Positions 36,001 through 49,300 of a stretch of 64,000 bases of DNA are shown here, piece after piece; position 1 is the stretch's first letter; each line of letters starts with the position of its first letter. Source of the DNA: CAYLLN01 sp964384375. GTDB taxonomy: Bacteria; Planctomycetota; Planctomycetia; Pirellulales; Pirellulaceae. Made by a program: the position numbers and the translations under genes. The notes under the pieces are model-generated. The model saw only the letters and a list, made by a program, of their open reading frames with translations. It searched no databases and had not been told where the DNA came from. The stretch covers positions 1-64,000 of the forward strand of contig CAYLLN010000033.1 in assembly GCA_964384375.1 (NCBI GenBank), written 5' to 3'.

Positions 36001-36473
36001 TGCGGTAGCGGTTCGTCAGACAATGCTCGTGAAGGCTTGCTGCCACGGCGTGTCTCTTCGTCCGGTCCGACGGTCGGCGCGTCGAGCTCCGCGGCCAATT
36101 CGGGAAACCGGCTGGCATACTCACTGTTGTCGAGCGCAAGCTCGCGCGCGGACCGCAGTTCCCGCTCGGCTCGTACCAGTTCGATCATTGCGGAACGATC
36201 AGCAGCCAGTTCGGGAAACTGAGACAGGTAGGACTCGACGCGCGCCGCCTCGCCGCGTTTCAGCCGCATCTCCAGGTCGATTAGCACAAGCTCCCACCGA
36301 GCGGCCGATCGCTGCGGTTCGCTGCCGGGGAGGAACGCGGCGATCTGCGGCGGCCCCGCTTGCCACGCCGCTTCGAATCGGCGGATGGCCGCTTCGCACG
36401 CTTGCCAATCGCCGCTGTCCAGATCGACCGCCCGCCGGCTGCCGACCAGTGTCGCGCTATTCGTATTGCTCAT
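33087..36473 (-). CDS. Ser/Thr protein kinase with TPR array
   Basis: A 1128-residue planctomycete-type kinase. The glycine loop ELGRGGMGVVYLAR (residue 168 on), VAVKMLR (K191), HRDLKPANV (D282) and DFG (D326) are intact, as are SPEQAAG and the later DIHALGVILYEMLTGRPPF. A membrane segment at about 478-498 is followed by a TPR-rich C-terminus (590-1090, for example LGRLDEAVANSEETLSICDE). An N-terminal helical region (1-130) resembles an interaction domain. Residues 294-319 (rich in Thr/Ser/Pro) are an in-frame palindromic insertion just before DFG. Its ATG overlaps the sigma-factor stop by 17 bases, so the two are cotranscribed. Confidence 0.88.
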   Translation of the reverse strand: MSNTNSATLVGSRRAVDLDSGDWQACEAAIRRFEAAWQAGPPQIAAFLPGSEPQRSAARWELVLIDLEMRLKRGEAARVESYLSQFPELAADRSAMIELVRAERELRSARELALDNSEYASRFPELAAELDAPTVGPDEETRRGSKPSRALSDEPLPQLAGLEFLRELGRGGMGVVYLARQTALKRLVAVKMLRAAVDREERSRFRSEIEAAARLKHPHIVQIYEVGEHAGRPYCVLEYVAGGTLQHALAGQPQQAETAARLIQQLADAAQHAHEQGIVHRDLKPANVLVESRCEETGNRRQETGSSLTLSPVPCALSPGSLKIADFGLARHLASDHQQTHTGDIVGTPAYMSPEQAAGHSRDCGPATDIHALGVILYEMLTGRPPFQSASVLDTLEQVRSQEPVSPRALAPRTPRDLDTICLKCLQKEPTRRYSSAAALAADLAAYLDGRPIAARPVSLAERGWKAARRRPLVTALAASIVLVAATGLGVGIYQYNQTLAALATTATALKNEQAERSAKEAALKETNESLADIKAFSQFVVNDIVSAARPEGKEGGLGIDATIREALDAASQNLPVRFAGQPRAEAIARLDLGETYRAIGEPAKALEHFQVAAKMRRELLGPNHAATIEAEDRLGSALRVQGKVKEAITLHEQLLARAERVKGKDSQTALAVLYSLVSDYSADGREADALQQSKHLVDASLQHFGRDHESTWKVQHQRAMLLSEAGDWREALPMMEEVVAARTRVLGPDDPATLASVTQLASLYRKQGKDDEALRRMLLNLDAITAKLGPEHVRALTVKTAIAQMYSQQGKFKQALEHAEAAHATAQAKLGESHPDALTIASALADIYEEAGRPTDALPLLESTYRLSSQTFGLDHPSTLRDQSNLASAYRQNGRSQDAIDLSVQALASLRKKLPPTHPKIVWALNNLGLAYKQAGQADQALPLYQEVIDSLTERYGPAAANTLTARNNYGGALLQLGRLDEAVANSEETLSICDEKLEANHQTTLIVVHNLGVLYQAAKRSEDSERLFRRAYEGRQERLGVSHPDTLESQYRLAGIYLLRKDLDQAEPLLVDCQERLAADPKTAAAAGNLPKNVAGALAVLAKVRENPDYTPVGRPASTPTTSPTP
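35518..35590. repeat. In-frame palindromic insertion in the kinase gene
   Basis: Left arm AGGAGACAGGGCACAGGG (35518 on) and right arm ending GTTCCCTGTCTCCT pair imperfectly around a GCGTCAGGCTGCTT loop. The element is translated as ETGNRRQETGSSLTLSP and a further run. It lies between the HRDLKPAN catalytic loop and DFG. Confidence 0.7.
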
Positions 36474-37080
36474 GGCCGATCATCCGCCACAGACGTTTTT
36501 TGACTCGCTCTCGCAGTCGCCGCACCGACCGTTCGGCTCGCGAGAGCTTCACGCTGATCTCCGCCGTATCGTATCCCTGCAGGCTCAGCTCGATCACTTC
36601 GCGGTCTTCGGGGGCGAAGCTACGCAGGGCCTCTTCAACCGCCTCCAGCAGCATCGCCGCCTCTTCCGGCGTCGGCTCTCGGTCGATCGCCACGAGGCCG
36701 AAGTGCGTGTCCCCCTCTGCGACGAGCGGCACTTCACGGCCACCACCCCGCCGCTGAGCCAAATGATACTCGGCCTTTGTGGCACACTTTCGCACGGTGA
36801 TGAGCGAGAGCAACCCCCACAAGCTGTCCCAGTTTTGCAGGTTGAACCGATCCTCCTCGTGCCGGCGAAAGAAGCTGCGAAAGGCCGACTGCACCACGTC
36901 CTCGGGATCGACCTTGCGGCGAATGCCCGTGTCGATCTGTGCCCGCGCGAGCCCGACAAGCCGCGATGCAAATCGGTCAAAGACTTCCGTTGCCGCCCGG
37001 TCGTCTCCCGCGTGCAGCCGGCTGACCAGATTGCTGAACGAATCCACGGCGGCACCTGAAGCGGGAGAAGAGAGCAGCAT
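36457..37080 (-). CDS. ECF-type RNA polymerase sigma factor
   Basis: A 207-residue sigma-70-like factor of the planctomycete ECF group. Region 2 is KVDPEDVVQSAFRSFFRR with nearby RFASRLVGLARAQI, and region 4 is APEDREVIELSLQGYDTAEI with the recognition helix KLSRAERSVRRLRERVKK. Start ATG 37080. It ends inside the kinase-TPR gene (17-base overlap), the usual sigma/kinase pairing of these bacteria, in which the kinase probably controls the sigma factor. It is divergent from the giant gene, which could be a target; the spacer is 253 bases. Confidence 0.9.
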   Translation of the reverse strand: MLLSSPASGAAVDSFSNLVSRLHAGDDRAATEVFDRFASRLVGLARAQIDTGIRRKVDPEDVVQSAFRSFFRRHEEDRFNLQNWDSLWGLLSLITVRKCATKAEYHLAQRRGGGREVPLVAEGDTHFGLVAIDREPTPEEAAMLLEAVEEALRSFAPEDREVIELSLQGYDTAEISVKLSRAERSVRRLRERVKKRLWRMIGHEQYE

Positions 37081-37333
37081 CGGATTATGCGCGGGGCAGG
37101 GGAGGGGAGCAAGCAACGAGAGTGCAGTGCCGAATCGGCAGGGAGCCAAGCGCGAATCTCCGCCAGATGTTACAGGGGGACGAGGTCCAAACACTCGACA
37201 TCGCCGCTGCCCCACCCGCTCTGGTGGGCATTCAACATTTCTTGGCCGAGTTGCCGCGCAGGTTCGGATTGACGGTTGGGTCGTCGCTAGCGGCCCAAAT
37301 CATTTCGCCGTCCTTCTCTCCGGATTTGCTGCC

Positions 37334-40300
37334 GTGTCTAAGAAAAAATCTCGCCCAGTCCGCCGCTCCCGCCCAGTCTCGCACGCTACTCGCCGCACCG
37401 CGTCGCGGTTCGAGATTCTGGAGCCCCGCTGGGTCATGGCGGTGGCCGCTGAGCTGAACGCCGGCCTTTTGGAAATCCGCTTCGATGCGGACAAGGATGC
37501 CGCGACGGTCACGGTCGAGGAAGGGAGCATCCGCATCTCCGATGGCAACGCCACGAGCGAGTTTCGCACCAGCGAGGTAACCGCGATCACCGTGGCGGCG
37601 GACAAGGGGGACGAGCAATCGATCGCTTTTGCCGGCGATCTGGCCGCCAGCGGCGCACTCGACGTGACCGGCATCGAAACGGTCGAGTTCGCCAGCGGCA
37701 GCTACACGTTTGGCAGCATCTCAGTCGTCGCAGGGCAGACGATCTCGCTCTCGGAATTCACGCTCGCGGCAGGGGGCGATCTGATCCTGAAGGCCGAGCA
37801 GACCGTGGACGAGGCCGAATCAGGGCGGCTTGGGTTTCTGGGCGTGTTGGCCGAAGTCGATGCTTCTGTGACGATTACGGACAGTTCGCTCCAGAGCGAC
37901 GGCAATATCCAAATCATCGCCACGAGCACGCTCGACGCGAATGCCGATGGAGACGACGACGAGGATATCAATCGCGATTTTGCCCGCGTGAAGGCGGAAG
38001 CGAATACCGCGGTCACGTTGCTGGGGCGAACCGAGATCGTCGGCGGTGGCGATGTCACGATCGAGGCGAGCGCCGTCCTCACGGTGACTGCCGTCGGTCT
38101 GGCCAAGGGGGAAAGCACCGACGCGACCAAGGACGCTGTGCTCGCCTTGACCAACGTAACGACGAATGTGCTGGCAACGATCGGCGACGAAGCGATTGTG
38201 ACCGCTCGGGGGGCACTGCAGGTTCTCGCCAGCAATACGGCGACGATCACCACCACCGCCGACGGCACCGCAGGTGGGACCGGCGCGCGGGGCGGCGTGA
38301 TGGCTCTGGCGATCTTCGCCGAAACGACGCACGCGCTGGTCAGCGGCAACGCGGCACTGACTGGCGAGTCTGTGGCGATCGAGGCGATTGCCAACCCGAC
38401 CATCACCACCACCGCCAAGGCGACGATTGGTGGGGCAACCGAGAATGACGATGCCACCGAGGAAGAACTGGCCGCTGCTGAAGCCGCCACGAAGGACGGC
38501 ACCATCAGCCGCGCCGGGGCGATTGCAATCACGCGGATTAACACGGCCGATACGGTCGCGGAGATCATGGAGCAAGCCACGATCAACAGCGACGGTGCGA
38601 TCGACCTGACTGCCGATTCGTCCGCTGCTGTCACGACGACCGCCGACGCCACCGCCACAAACAACACGGGCGAAGACAACGACGGCTTGGGCGTTGCCGT
38701 CGCCACCGATCGGACCGCATTCCGCACGCAGGCACTCGTCAGCGGCACGCACGAGCTTTCGGGCACGGCGGTCAATATCGCCGCCAAATCGTCAAGCGGC
38801 CGCACGCATGCGACGAAAGCAACCTCCGGTGCTGGCGGTTCGGGTGTCGGCACGGCTGGCTCCTTCGTGCGAAACAAGATCGACGACGAAACGACGGCTG
38901 CCGTCATTGCCGAAAGCAGCCTCGACTTGGGGGGCGCGGATTTGTCGCTCTCCGCAGTTCGCAGTCTGACCGTGACAGGCGAAGCGTTGCCAGCGGGAAC
39001 GGGCGGGACTCGCGGCGGCGCGGTTGGGGGAGAGAAAGGACGCGGGGCGTCGGTTGTCTATAACAAGGTCAGCACCACAACGACTGCCGCGGTTCAGAAG
39101 TCGGCAGCACTGGCTAACGTCCAGGGCCTCTCGATTGCAGCGGATGGCACGACGGCGGTCACAACAACCGCGACCACAGGAGCCGAAGGTGGGACGGCGA
39201 ATACGCCCGGTGTCGCGATTGCTGTTGTCGATGACACGGTCTCGGCTCAGCTCGGTAGTGGCGACGCACTCACACTTACCGGCGGACTAACACTCACGTC
39301 AAGCCGCGCCGGCGATGTGACGACGACCGTGAAGGGGGACGTTCTCGGTGAGAAGGCGGCACGCGGTGGGGCGTTCGCCCTGAATGATGTCGAGGCCAGT
39401 GCCTCTGCCGTCGTCGAGCGCGATGTGACGGCTGCTGAAGCAATCAGTGTGGCGTCGTCCGCCGGCGGTAAGGTCTCGGCCGACGCCAAGGCGAGTGCCC
39501 AGGGGACCGGCGAAGAGACAGAGACGAAAAAGGCCGACGACGAAGCCGCCGAGCAGGCTGATGCCGCCGGCTCTGATGCGGAAAAACCGGAACTCAAGAC
39601 CCAAGAAGGCAAAGTCAGTGCTGCTGCGGCATTCGCGATCAACCTGGCCAATGTGCAAGCAATCGCGACGATCGCAGACGGCCTGACCATCACGTCCGAG
39701 GCGGCCCTTGCACTGAAGGCCTCGAATGCTGTTGATGCGACGGCCAAGGCCGACGCGAGCGCCGTTGGCACGGCAACCACCGAGGAAGACGAGGAAGAAC
39801 CAGAGGGGGGCACGAAGAAGAGCTATGGCATTGCGGTCGCGGCTAACAAAGCGAATGTGAGCAGTCTGGCTACGCTCGGCAACGGCTCAACGACGGCAGA
39901 GGGAATCTCCGTTACCGCTGACAGCACGGTCGGCGACGACACGTCGCACGAGTTTGGCGCGGAATCGACCTCCGGTGCGGGAGCGACCCAGGTCGGCTTT
40001 GCCGGATCGTTCGCGCTCAATACGGCCAAGAACGCGAGCATCGCCCGGATCACCGACGAGGCCACGGTCGATGCGGGTGCGGGAGCGATCGCCATCTCCT
40101 CGGACAACACCGCGACGAGCACGGTCAAAGCGACGCCGAGCATCAGCGTTACCGGCGACAAGCGTGGCATTGGCGTCTCGTTTGTCCTGAACATCGCCCG
40201 CAATACGAGCCACGCCGAACTGGGCCAGGCTGCGACCGCCAAATCGGCCAGCACCGAAGGCAACGCTCTGGCGATCACGGCGAAATCGGCCCAGACCGAC

Positions 40301-43300
40301 ACGACCGAAGCCAAGGGGGGCGCAGGAGCTACCGATGCCGTCGGCAAGCGAGCGACCACGCCCGTCTTCGCCATTAGCAGTGTCCACAACGGCACTCTCG
40401 CCCGGGCGGCAGGGCAGGAAATGACGGCCACCGGAGACGTACAAATCGCAGCCGAACACACCGGCACCCACTCGACGAAGGCCGAGGGGGCGAGCGTCGC
40501 CGCCAACACGGCCGTCGGCATGGCGCTGGGCCTCGCGATCAGTAATGACCAAGTCGTAGCGACCATCGATGGAAACCTGGAAAGCACCAGTGCAGTGTCC
40601 ATCAAAGCAACCGGCACCACGAGCAGCCAGGCCGACGCGAAGGCGAGTGCCAAGGGGGGCGAGAAGGCGACCAACGACGATGCCGACAAGAAGCTGGCCG
40701 ACGCTCGCCAGGCTGCCGCCGATGCCGACAGCGAATCAGCGGGTGACGATGATCCGGAGAGTCCCGAGCTGAAAACCCCCAAGGGGAAGCTGAGTCTTGC
40801 TGCCGCCTTCGGCGTGAACATTGCCACGGCCAGCGTCCGGGCGACGGCTGCGGAAGGGAGCACGATCACGGCAGGCGAAGGACTCGCGATCAACGCTGAG
40901 GGGCAAGCGACCGCCGGCGCGAAGGCGGATGCTAGTGCCGTCGTCGCCAACGTTGAGGAGGAGGAAGAGGAAGAAGAAACCGAGGAAGGCGAGGAAACGC
41001 CCCCCGACGAAGCGGCCGAAGGGGCACGAGGCGTTGGCATTGGCATCGCCGTCAATGTCGCTCGCACCACGACGGCAGCCACCATCGAAAGCGGCGTGCA
41101 AGCCAAGGCCGCCGGCATTTCGCTTTCGGCCAAGACGCCAGCCGATGCATCGCACGCCTTCAGCTCCGAAGCGATTTCCGGCGCGGGAGCCAAGAAAGTC
41201 GGCTTTGCGGGGGCGTTCGGCCTCAATCTCATGAAGAACGAGACGGCAGCCGATGTCGCCGGCGGATCGCAACTCGATGCTGGGAGCGGCAATCTGTCGC
41301 TCGATTCGGCTGGGACTGCGACGAACACCGCCAAGGCAACCGCCAGCGTCACTACGGACGAAGCGAAACGGGGCGTCGGGACGCCGTTTGCCATCAACGT
41401 CGCTCGCAACACCGTCCGCAGCGAAGTCGCCGACGACGTGCTCGTTCGCCGGCAAGGAACTGTCTCCGAAGCCGGTGCGGTCGATGTCTCTCTGAAGGCG
41501 ACTTCGACCCAGGCCGAAACGACTGAAGCGAAAAGTGGCGCCGGAGCCGAGGACGAAGCGGGGGCCAAAGCTGCCACGCCGGTCTTCAGCATTGCCAGCA
41601 TCCACAACACCACAATCGCCCGCCTGGGTGGCGACGACCTGGCCACAAACCATGCCAGCCGCAATGCGACTGTCGAGGCCAAGCACACTGCCACGACAAC
41701 CACCAAGGCAGAAGGTTCCCCCGTCGCCAACGAAACGGCTGCGGGTATCTCACTCGCCGTCGGAATCGGAAGCGATAACGTGGCGGCCAGTATCGGCGGC
41801 AAATGGGAGTTTGGCGGCGACGTGACGATCAAAGCCGATTCGACCGCGACCACGGCTGTTGAATCGAAGGCGAGTGTGAAAGGTGGCCAGCAGGAGAACG
41901 ACGAAGACGTCGATAAGCAAACGGACGATGCGAAGAAGCAGGCAACCGATCTCGACGGTCAAGCAATCGACGAGGAGGAGCCGGCCGATCTCGAAACGCC
42001 CGCTGGATCTCTCGCCGTCGCTGGCGCCGCGGCGGTCAACGTCGCCATCGCCAAGACACGGGCCTTCCAGGAAGCGGGCAGCGAACTCGCCGCCGGCGGC
42101 GACATGTCCCTCTCGGCTATCGCCAAGGTTGATGCCAAGGCAATCGCCGATGCGAGCACGGTCGCTCTCTCGCTCCCTGAAGAGCCGACCGAGCCACCCG
42201 CAGATGGTGAGGAGGAAGAAGAGCCCGAAGTCGATCACAACGCGACCGGTGTCGGCATTGCGGCGGCAGGCAACTTCGCCAAGGTGACGACCGAAGCGAC
42301 GATCGAGGGGAACTCGTCCACGTCGGCGGCCAGCCTGTCGCTCGATGCGGGGACGGCTACCGAAGGGGGCCAGCACCAATTCAAAGCCGAATCGACCTCC
42401 GGTGTCGGCGTGAGCAAGCTCGGCGTGGCGAGCTCGCTCGCGATCAATTTCGTGCGGAACGACAGCAGCGCCACGATTGGCTTCGGGGCCAGCGTCGATC
42501 TCGACCAGCCGGGCGGAACGGCCGACCTCACGCTCACCAGCCGCAACCGGACGATCAGCGACGTGGAGGCGAAATCGACTGTCGAAGGGCGACCTTCCAC
42601 CGGCATCGGCCCGTCCATCGCAATCAACGTGACGCGAAACACGAGCACCGCATCGCTCGCCGAAACCGCGGCCGTAGCGGGCAGTGTCGGCAACTACAAG
42701 GTGGAGGCGATTGGCGACTACGACGCGAACACCGAGTCGGAAGCGGGGACGCAGTCGGAATTCGCCCCTGCTGAAGAGGGTGGCGACGAGGGGGGGTTGG
42801 CGATCAGTCCGTCGCTGGCGATGACCGTGGTGGTCAACAAGACCACCGCTCAGTCGCGCGGCACGCAGGGACTCGATGTTTCCGGCGATCTGTCGGTGCT
42901 CACGACGCACACCAGCGACATCGATACCGAGGCGAAATCGGACGTGGCGGCGGAGAGTGCTGCGATCGGAACCTCGCTCGCGCTAAACGTCGTCGTCGAT
43001 TCGGCCACCGCGGCCGCCAACGGCAGCTACGACATTGCCGGCAAGGCGGATGTAAAAGCGACATCAGATCTGAACGTCGATGCGTTCTCCGAGGCGACCG
43101 CCTCCGGCGCTCGGGCCGACAGCCAGCCGGCCGAATCGCTCGAAGACCAGGCCAAGGAATACGGGAAGGAACTGCTGGAGGAGATCAAGGACACGCGGTC
43201 GCTCAAGGGCTCTCTGCAATCGACCTACAACGATGTAAAAGGGGAGATTCAGTCGAAACTGAACCAGGATGTCGAAGCGAAGGGGGTCGCGGCAGCGATC

Positions 43301-46300
43301 AGCGGCAACGTCGTCGTGACGACCACGGACGCCAGCGTGAACGGAAATGTGATCGTCGCGGGGGACGTGACGATCAAGTCCACCGCCGAAGTCGATGTCG
43401 ATGCCGAGGCGACCGGCCTGGCAGCGGCACTGAGCCTACAAGACGGCATTGGGGCGGCAGTCGCGGCCAACGTCGTCGATATCAACACGCACGCTTCCGC
43501 AGCGGGGCAAAGTCTTTCCGGCAACAAAATCTCGATCCTCGCCGGTAACGCCAGTGGCAACGAGCACGAGGTCAAGTCGCGAGCCTTGGCAGGGGGCGGC
43601 GCGAAGGAGGACGGCAAGGCGGGCTCGTTTGCCGCGAATATCGTTGTTGGCGATACGTCGGCAACGGTGGTGGAAGGAACGAACGTCTCCACGACCGGCG
43701 ACCTGGAAATCGGCGCCCAGAACGACCTGCGGCTGCAGAACATCGCCGGGGCCGGGGGCGTAGGGCAGAACGACGGTTTCGGCGGGGCTCTCGCGCTCAA
43801 CGTCGTGCGGAACGACACCACAGCGGCGCTCGGCGGTGGCAGCTTCGCAAACATCAGCGGCGACGTGGCGATCATCGCCGAAGGCTCCGTGAAGCCGATC
43901 GAAGGGGACGTGGAGCAAGATCCGCTCTCCCTGGCCGTCGGGGGAGCGGCAGCCGGCGACAGCACGCGAGCCGGCGCGATTGCGATCAACGTGATCGTCG
44001 ATCATACGCACGCCTTCATCGGGGAGAACCGACAGCTCACCGTCACTTCGCCAAACGCTCGCCTTCCGGGGAACGTGCAGGTTCTCGCCACCGATGCGAC
44101 CAAAATTCGCTCCGGCGCGGGAGCGATCACGCTGAGTACGGGCAAGGGAAAGGGACTTGGTGCGTCGCTAAACGTTGTGACGAAGGAAACGCTTGCCTTC
44201 GTCGGCGACAGCTCGACGGTGAATACGACGGGAACGCTGACCGTCGGGGCCAACGCGACGGAAGACCTCTTCACGATCGCGGCCGCTCCCACGCTCGGCG
44301 GTAGTGGCACAACGCCCAGCTTCGCTGGTGCGGCCGCGGCACATTTCCAAAGCACGACCACCGAGGCCCGACTCGGCGAGAACACGACCATCACCACGCG
44401 CGGTAACGCGGTCGTGCAGGCCAATCACACGCTGGAAACTGAGGTGATCGCCGGCGCGCTCTCCGGCGGATCGACCGATGCCGTCGGCGGCTCGATGGCC
44501 ACGGTTTTCTCTGCCGACACAACCGAAGCATTGATCGGCACAGGCGCGGATGTAACGGTGCAAGGGAGTAACGGCCTGACGGTCGCGGCCATCGCGAGCG
44601 AAACCGTGAAGCCGCTGGCACTGGGCGCGGCCGGAGCCGGGAGCGACGGCGTCGCCGGTTCGATCGTACTTACGCGACTCAATCAGACGACGCGGGCCCA
44701 TATCGAAGCGGATGCCAACATCGTCGGCCGCAATCTGACGAACCCCGGCAGCACGCGGCCCAATGTGAAGGTCGAGGCGACCGACAACACGAATCTGTTC
44801 TCACTCGCTGGCGTCGCACAAGGGGCCGGCACAAACGGCTTCGGGGCCGCCCTCGATACGGCCTTCGTGACGAAGCAGACGCAGGCCTGGATCGCCGAAG
44901 GGACCACGGTCGATGCCGACGGCAACGTGCAAGTCGCCGCCACGTCGAGCGAAGACGCCACGTCCCTTTCCGCCACAGCGGGCGGTGCTGGTTCGCGGAA
45001 CATCGCCGGCGCAGCAGCCGCCTATGTCCTCGACGTGACGACGCACGCCATTCTGGGTGACAACCCGACCGATGAAGCCGTTCCGACGACCCCCGCCAAC
45101 ATCCATGCGGTCGGGAACGTCCTCGTGAGCGCGACCGAAACGACCGAACTCGACCTGATTACCGGCGCGGCCGGCGGAGCAGGTCAATCGAGCTTTGGTG
45201 GCGCGGCCAATGTGAGCACCATCAAGAAGGAAACGGTGGCCCTCGTTGCTGACGGCACGATTGTCGCCGCCGATGCTTCGGCCAGTGTCGCGGCATTGTC
45301 CCCCAAGACCGGCAAGTTTGGCATCAGCTTTCCCACGCAGTCGTTTGGGGCGAACGAAGTCCGGCCGCCGATCATTAACACGTCTATCACCGACTCCACC
45401 GGCGACGGCGTCAATGACCTGACCGATCAGAGAATCTTCCGGCCGCGTCTGGTGACGCCGCAAACGACGTCGCTCCGCGGTGTAGCGGTGACGGCGACGA
45501 ATCAGGACGACATTGCGACGCTCGCCGTCGGTGCCGCCGGTTCAGGCAACCTGGCGGTGAACCTGACCGCTCCGGTCAACATCGTCCGCACGACAACCGC
45601 CGCCCGCATCGGCAATGGGGCTCAGGTCAACGTGAACAACCAGGCGACGGCCGGCCAGCAGTCGGTCTTGGTCGCGGCAGGCAACGATTTCTCGCACCTC
45701 GACATTTCCGGCTCGATCGCCGGCTCCGGTTCGGCGGCGATTGGCCCGGCTGCCGCGGTGACGACGGTGAAGAACGACACTTCCGCTTCGATCGGCGCGG
45801 AAGCCGACGTGCGGGCTAAGCGCGACGTGACAGTTCAAGCCGAAGCGACCGAGGACGCCCTGCTCATCGCGGCGAGCGGCGCGGGGGCCGGCCAGACCGC
45901 GGTCGCCGGCTCGCTGAACGTCCTGTCTCTTAAGAACTCGACGCACGCCTTCATCGACGACCGTGCGAATGTCGCCGCCGAAGGGAACGTCCTCGTTTCG
46001 GCGAAGGACGCGACCGACCTGGACATGATTGCCGGCTCAGCGGCACTCGGCTTTGGGGCAGGGGTGAGCGTGTCGATCGGATTCACATCGATTCACAAAG
46101 AGACGCAGGCGTTCATCGGCGACGACGCCACGGTGAGCGGTAAGGGGAACACGACCGACCTCGCGGGCGTCCTGATCAATAGCGGCAGCGGCGGCTTCAC
46201 GACCGGCGCGATGCGGGGGGTCGCGGTGCAGGCCTTATCGCAGGAGGACATTTTCAGCCTCAGCGCGGCCGGTTCTGGCGGTTTTGGAGCAGCTGCCGTC

Positions 46301-49300
46301 GCGGGAGGGATCGACGCGAATCTGATCGACTCCGACACAGCAGCCTTCATCGGCGAGCGAGCTATCATCAATTCGAGCACGGCCGGCGCGAACAGCACGC
46401 AGTCGGTCAACGTGGCCGCGGCCAACCACCTCAACGTGCTCACCATCGGCGGCAGCGCGGCCGTCGGTGCGAACGCCATAGCCGGCGGCATCGACATTGG
46501 CGTCGTGCGGAACGATACGACCGCGGTCATCGCCGAAGATGCCGCGGTAAACGCTCGGCAGGATATCGAGGTCAATGCTTTTGCCGACAAGGACATTCGC
46601 AGCATCGCGATCAGCCTCGGGCTCAGCGCGAATGTCTCCGTGGCAGGGTCGGTGTCTGTCTGGTCGATTGGCAAGCAGCTTGACGCGAGCTACGCCGACG
46701 AACAAACCGAGAGCAACGCCTTACAGGAAAGTGGTAACCAGAGCGCCGATGGCTTTGCCGCCAATCAATCGGGCCAGGGGACCAGCCGGCTCAGTTCATC
46801 GCTCGCAGAATTTGACGGTGTCGGCGAGCCCACGCCGGTGAATCCGACGCCCAAGCAGCGGATTGCCGAAATCCTCAGCCGGGCCAAGGGTGATCTCGAT
46901 TCCGAATCCCCCAGCGGCAGCAGTTTGCTCGACGACCTGCGTCTGAGCGTGCCGCAGGTGGGAACGATCGCACGAGTCGAAAGCGGGGCGACGCTCACCG
47001 CCGGTCGCGATGTGGATGTCCATGCCGACGAGCAGATCACCTTCGCGCCGCTGGCTGGAAGCCTGGCGGGCGCACTGACGGCGGCTATCGGTGCCTCGGT
47101 TGTCGTGGGGAACGTCGGAGGAATCACGCAGGCCGAGCTTGACGGTACCGTCAGCGCCGGCGGCGACATCGACGTGATCGCGAATCAGGACGTGACGACG
47201 AGCGGCTTCTCTGCGGCAGGGCAGGGGGGGATTGTTGCGCTCGGTGCAGCCGTCGTGTCGCTCAAGGACACGAGCATTCAGATCGCCCGCCTCGGCGACG
47301 ATGCGTACATCGTGCAGGCGGACAGCGTCGATCTGGATGCCAGCCGCAGCCTGGAAATTACCGGACGCACGGGCAACGCGGCCGTTGGCCTTGCCGCCAT
47401 CGGAGCCGCCTTCAGCCGCGTGATCGTGGAAGGGGCGACGCGAGCCCAAGTGAGCGACGGGGCACAAGTCGGCCAGGTCGCGGGACAGACCGTGGGTGAT
47501 TTGAACGTGCGGGCTCGCACCTCTCCGCTGGCAACGGCCGAGGCCACCGCCCTTTCCGGCGGCGTCGTGGCCGGAGCGATCAACTTCAGCAAGGCGATTG
47601 TGACGCCAACCATCGAAGCTTCGATCGGCAGCCAGGCAAAGACCACGAGCGGCGCCGATGTCGATGTGACGGGCTCGGTCCGCGTGCGTTCGACATCGCT
47701 GAGCAACGCCGAGGCAAATACGCTGGGCGTTGCGATTGGTGGTGGGGCCCTGGGCTTGGGACGTGCGACGGCCGAGGTCTCGCCGACGGTTGTTTCGCTC
47801 TTGGGCGACAACTCGCAAGTCGCAGCGGCCGGCGACATCACGTTCCGCGCCACACACAATGAGCTGATTACCATCATCGCACCCAATGGTGCCACCTTCA
47901 CGTCCGAACAAGCCGGCGCTGTGGCCAGTGCCCAGTCGGCTGCAGGTGGCGGACTGGCGGGGAACAGCACTGAGGCGACCGCTGAAGCGAATCCCGTCGT
48001 ACTGATGACGGTCGGTGAGAACGCAACGATCGCTGCCGGCGGATTGACCGACCTTGCCGCGGCAGGCACGCAGAAAGCGCAGGCGACAGGTCGAGCCTTG
48101 ACCGTGGGTCTTCTGCTCGGCATGGGGGGCATCGAATCGACCGCCAGCATTGCCGGCCGTTCGGCGACGCTCGTCGAAGACGGCGCGTCGATTACAGGCA
48201 ACAGCGTCAGCATCCATGCCTTGAGCGACGATCGGCCCATTGCCGATGTCGAAGCAGCAGCCGGCGGAATTCTGACCAAGGGTCAAAACACGGCAACAGC
48301 CCGCGTCCTGCGCCCACAAGCGATCGTCGATCGCGTGCCGACCTTTGCTCCCAACGCGAGCGTGACGATCAACGCCGCCGACCTTGCAGCCACGACCGAT
48401 CTCACCATTTCTGCGAATCAACTGGCCGAAGCCGACGCCTTCACCAAGGGGCTCGCCGTCGGCGCCCTGGCGGCAGGAAAGTCCGAAGCCGTCGTCGTCG
48501 TCACGCCCGAAGTGGCCACGTCGGTCAATGCCGATGCGACGTTCACCTCCGGCGACGAACTGCTCGTCTCGGCCGAGTTCGGCCCGAATCGCACCGCGTC
48601 CGTCGTGGCCCGCAACATCGTCGAGGACTCCGCGCTTGCCAAAGACGCCCTCTCGACCGCCTATGCCAAGGGTTCCGGCGGCGGGCTGATTGGCCTCGTG
48701 GGGAGCGAAGCCAGCTCGCGCGTCACACCGCTCGTGAAGACCGACATCGGCAACTCGGTCACCGCCAATGCGGCCAACATCACCATCGAGTCGCGGAACG
48801 AAGTGAATGCCGCCTCGGTGGCCCGCAATGTCGCGGCCGGTTTCATCGCGGCGGGCTCGGCCGACGCCCGGACGACCGTCGATACGACCAGCCAGGCGAC
48901 CGTGGGCGGCGGGACCGCGGTTTCGCCGACGCAGATCGCAGCCACGCAGAACTTCACGCTCGCCGCCCACGGCTCGCACCAGGGAGATTCCTATGCTGAA
49001 TCCAGGGCAGTCGCCGCGATACCGATTGCCACTGCCACGGCGATTACGCTTGGCGATTTCACCGTCGAATCGACCGTGGGCGGTTCCACGGAAATCACTG
49101 CCGGCAACAATCTGTTCGTTACCACGAGCGTCGATCGGGCCGTCCTCGGCTTCCTGACCACGACGGAAGCGACCGGCGGCAACGCTCATGCCACGGACGG
49201 CGGCTTCGTTGCCGATGCCTTCGCCACCGCGACCTCGCGGCTGGGCACCAGTAGCACGCCGGCCCTTTCGCAAGTCGAGATCGAGGAGTCGGCTCAACTG

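Noticed and set aside
36779..37333. Upstream extension of the giant gene frame
   Set aside because: It runs antisense through the ECF sigma factor gene; LEPR-xLL motifs sit near the true N-terminus, so GTG 37334 is preferred.
39823..41853. Minus-strand open frame of 676 codons, plus 37702-38907
   Set aside because: Shadow frames of the giant gene made by its low-complexity, GC-rich repeats.
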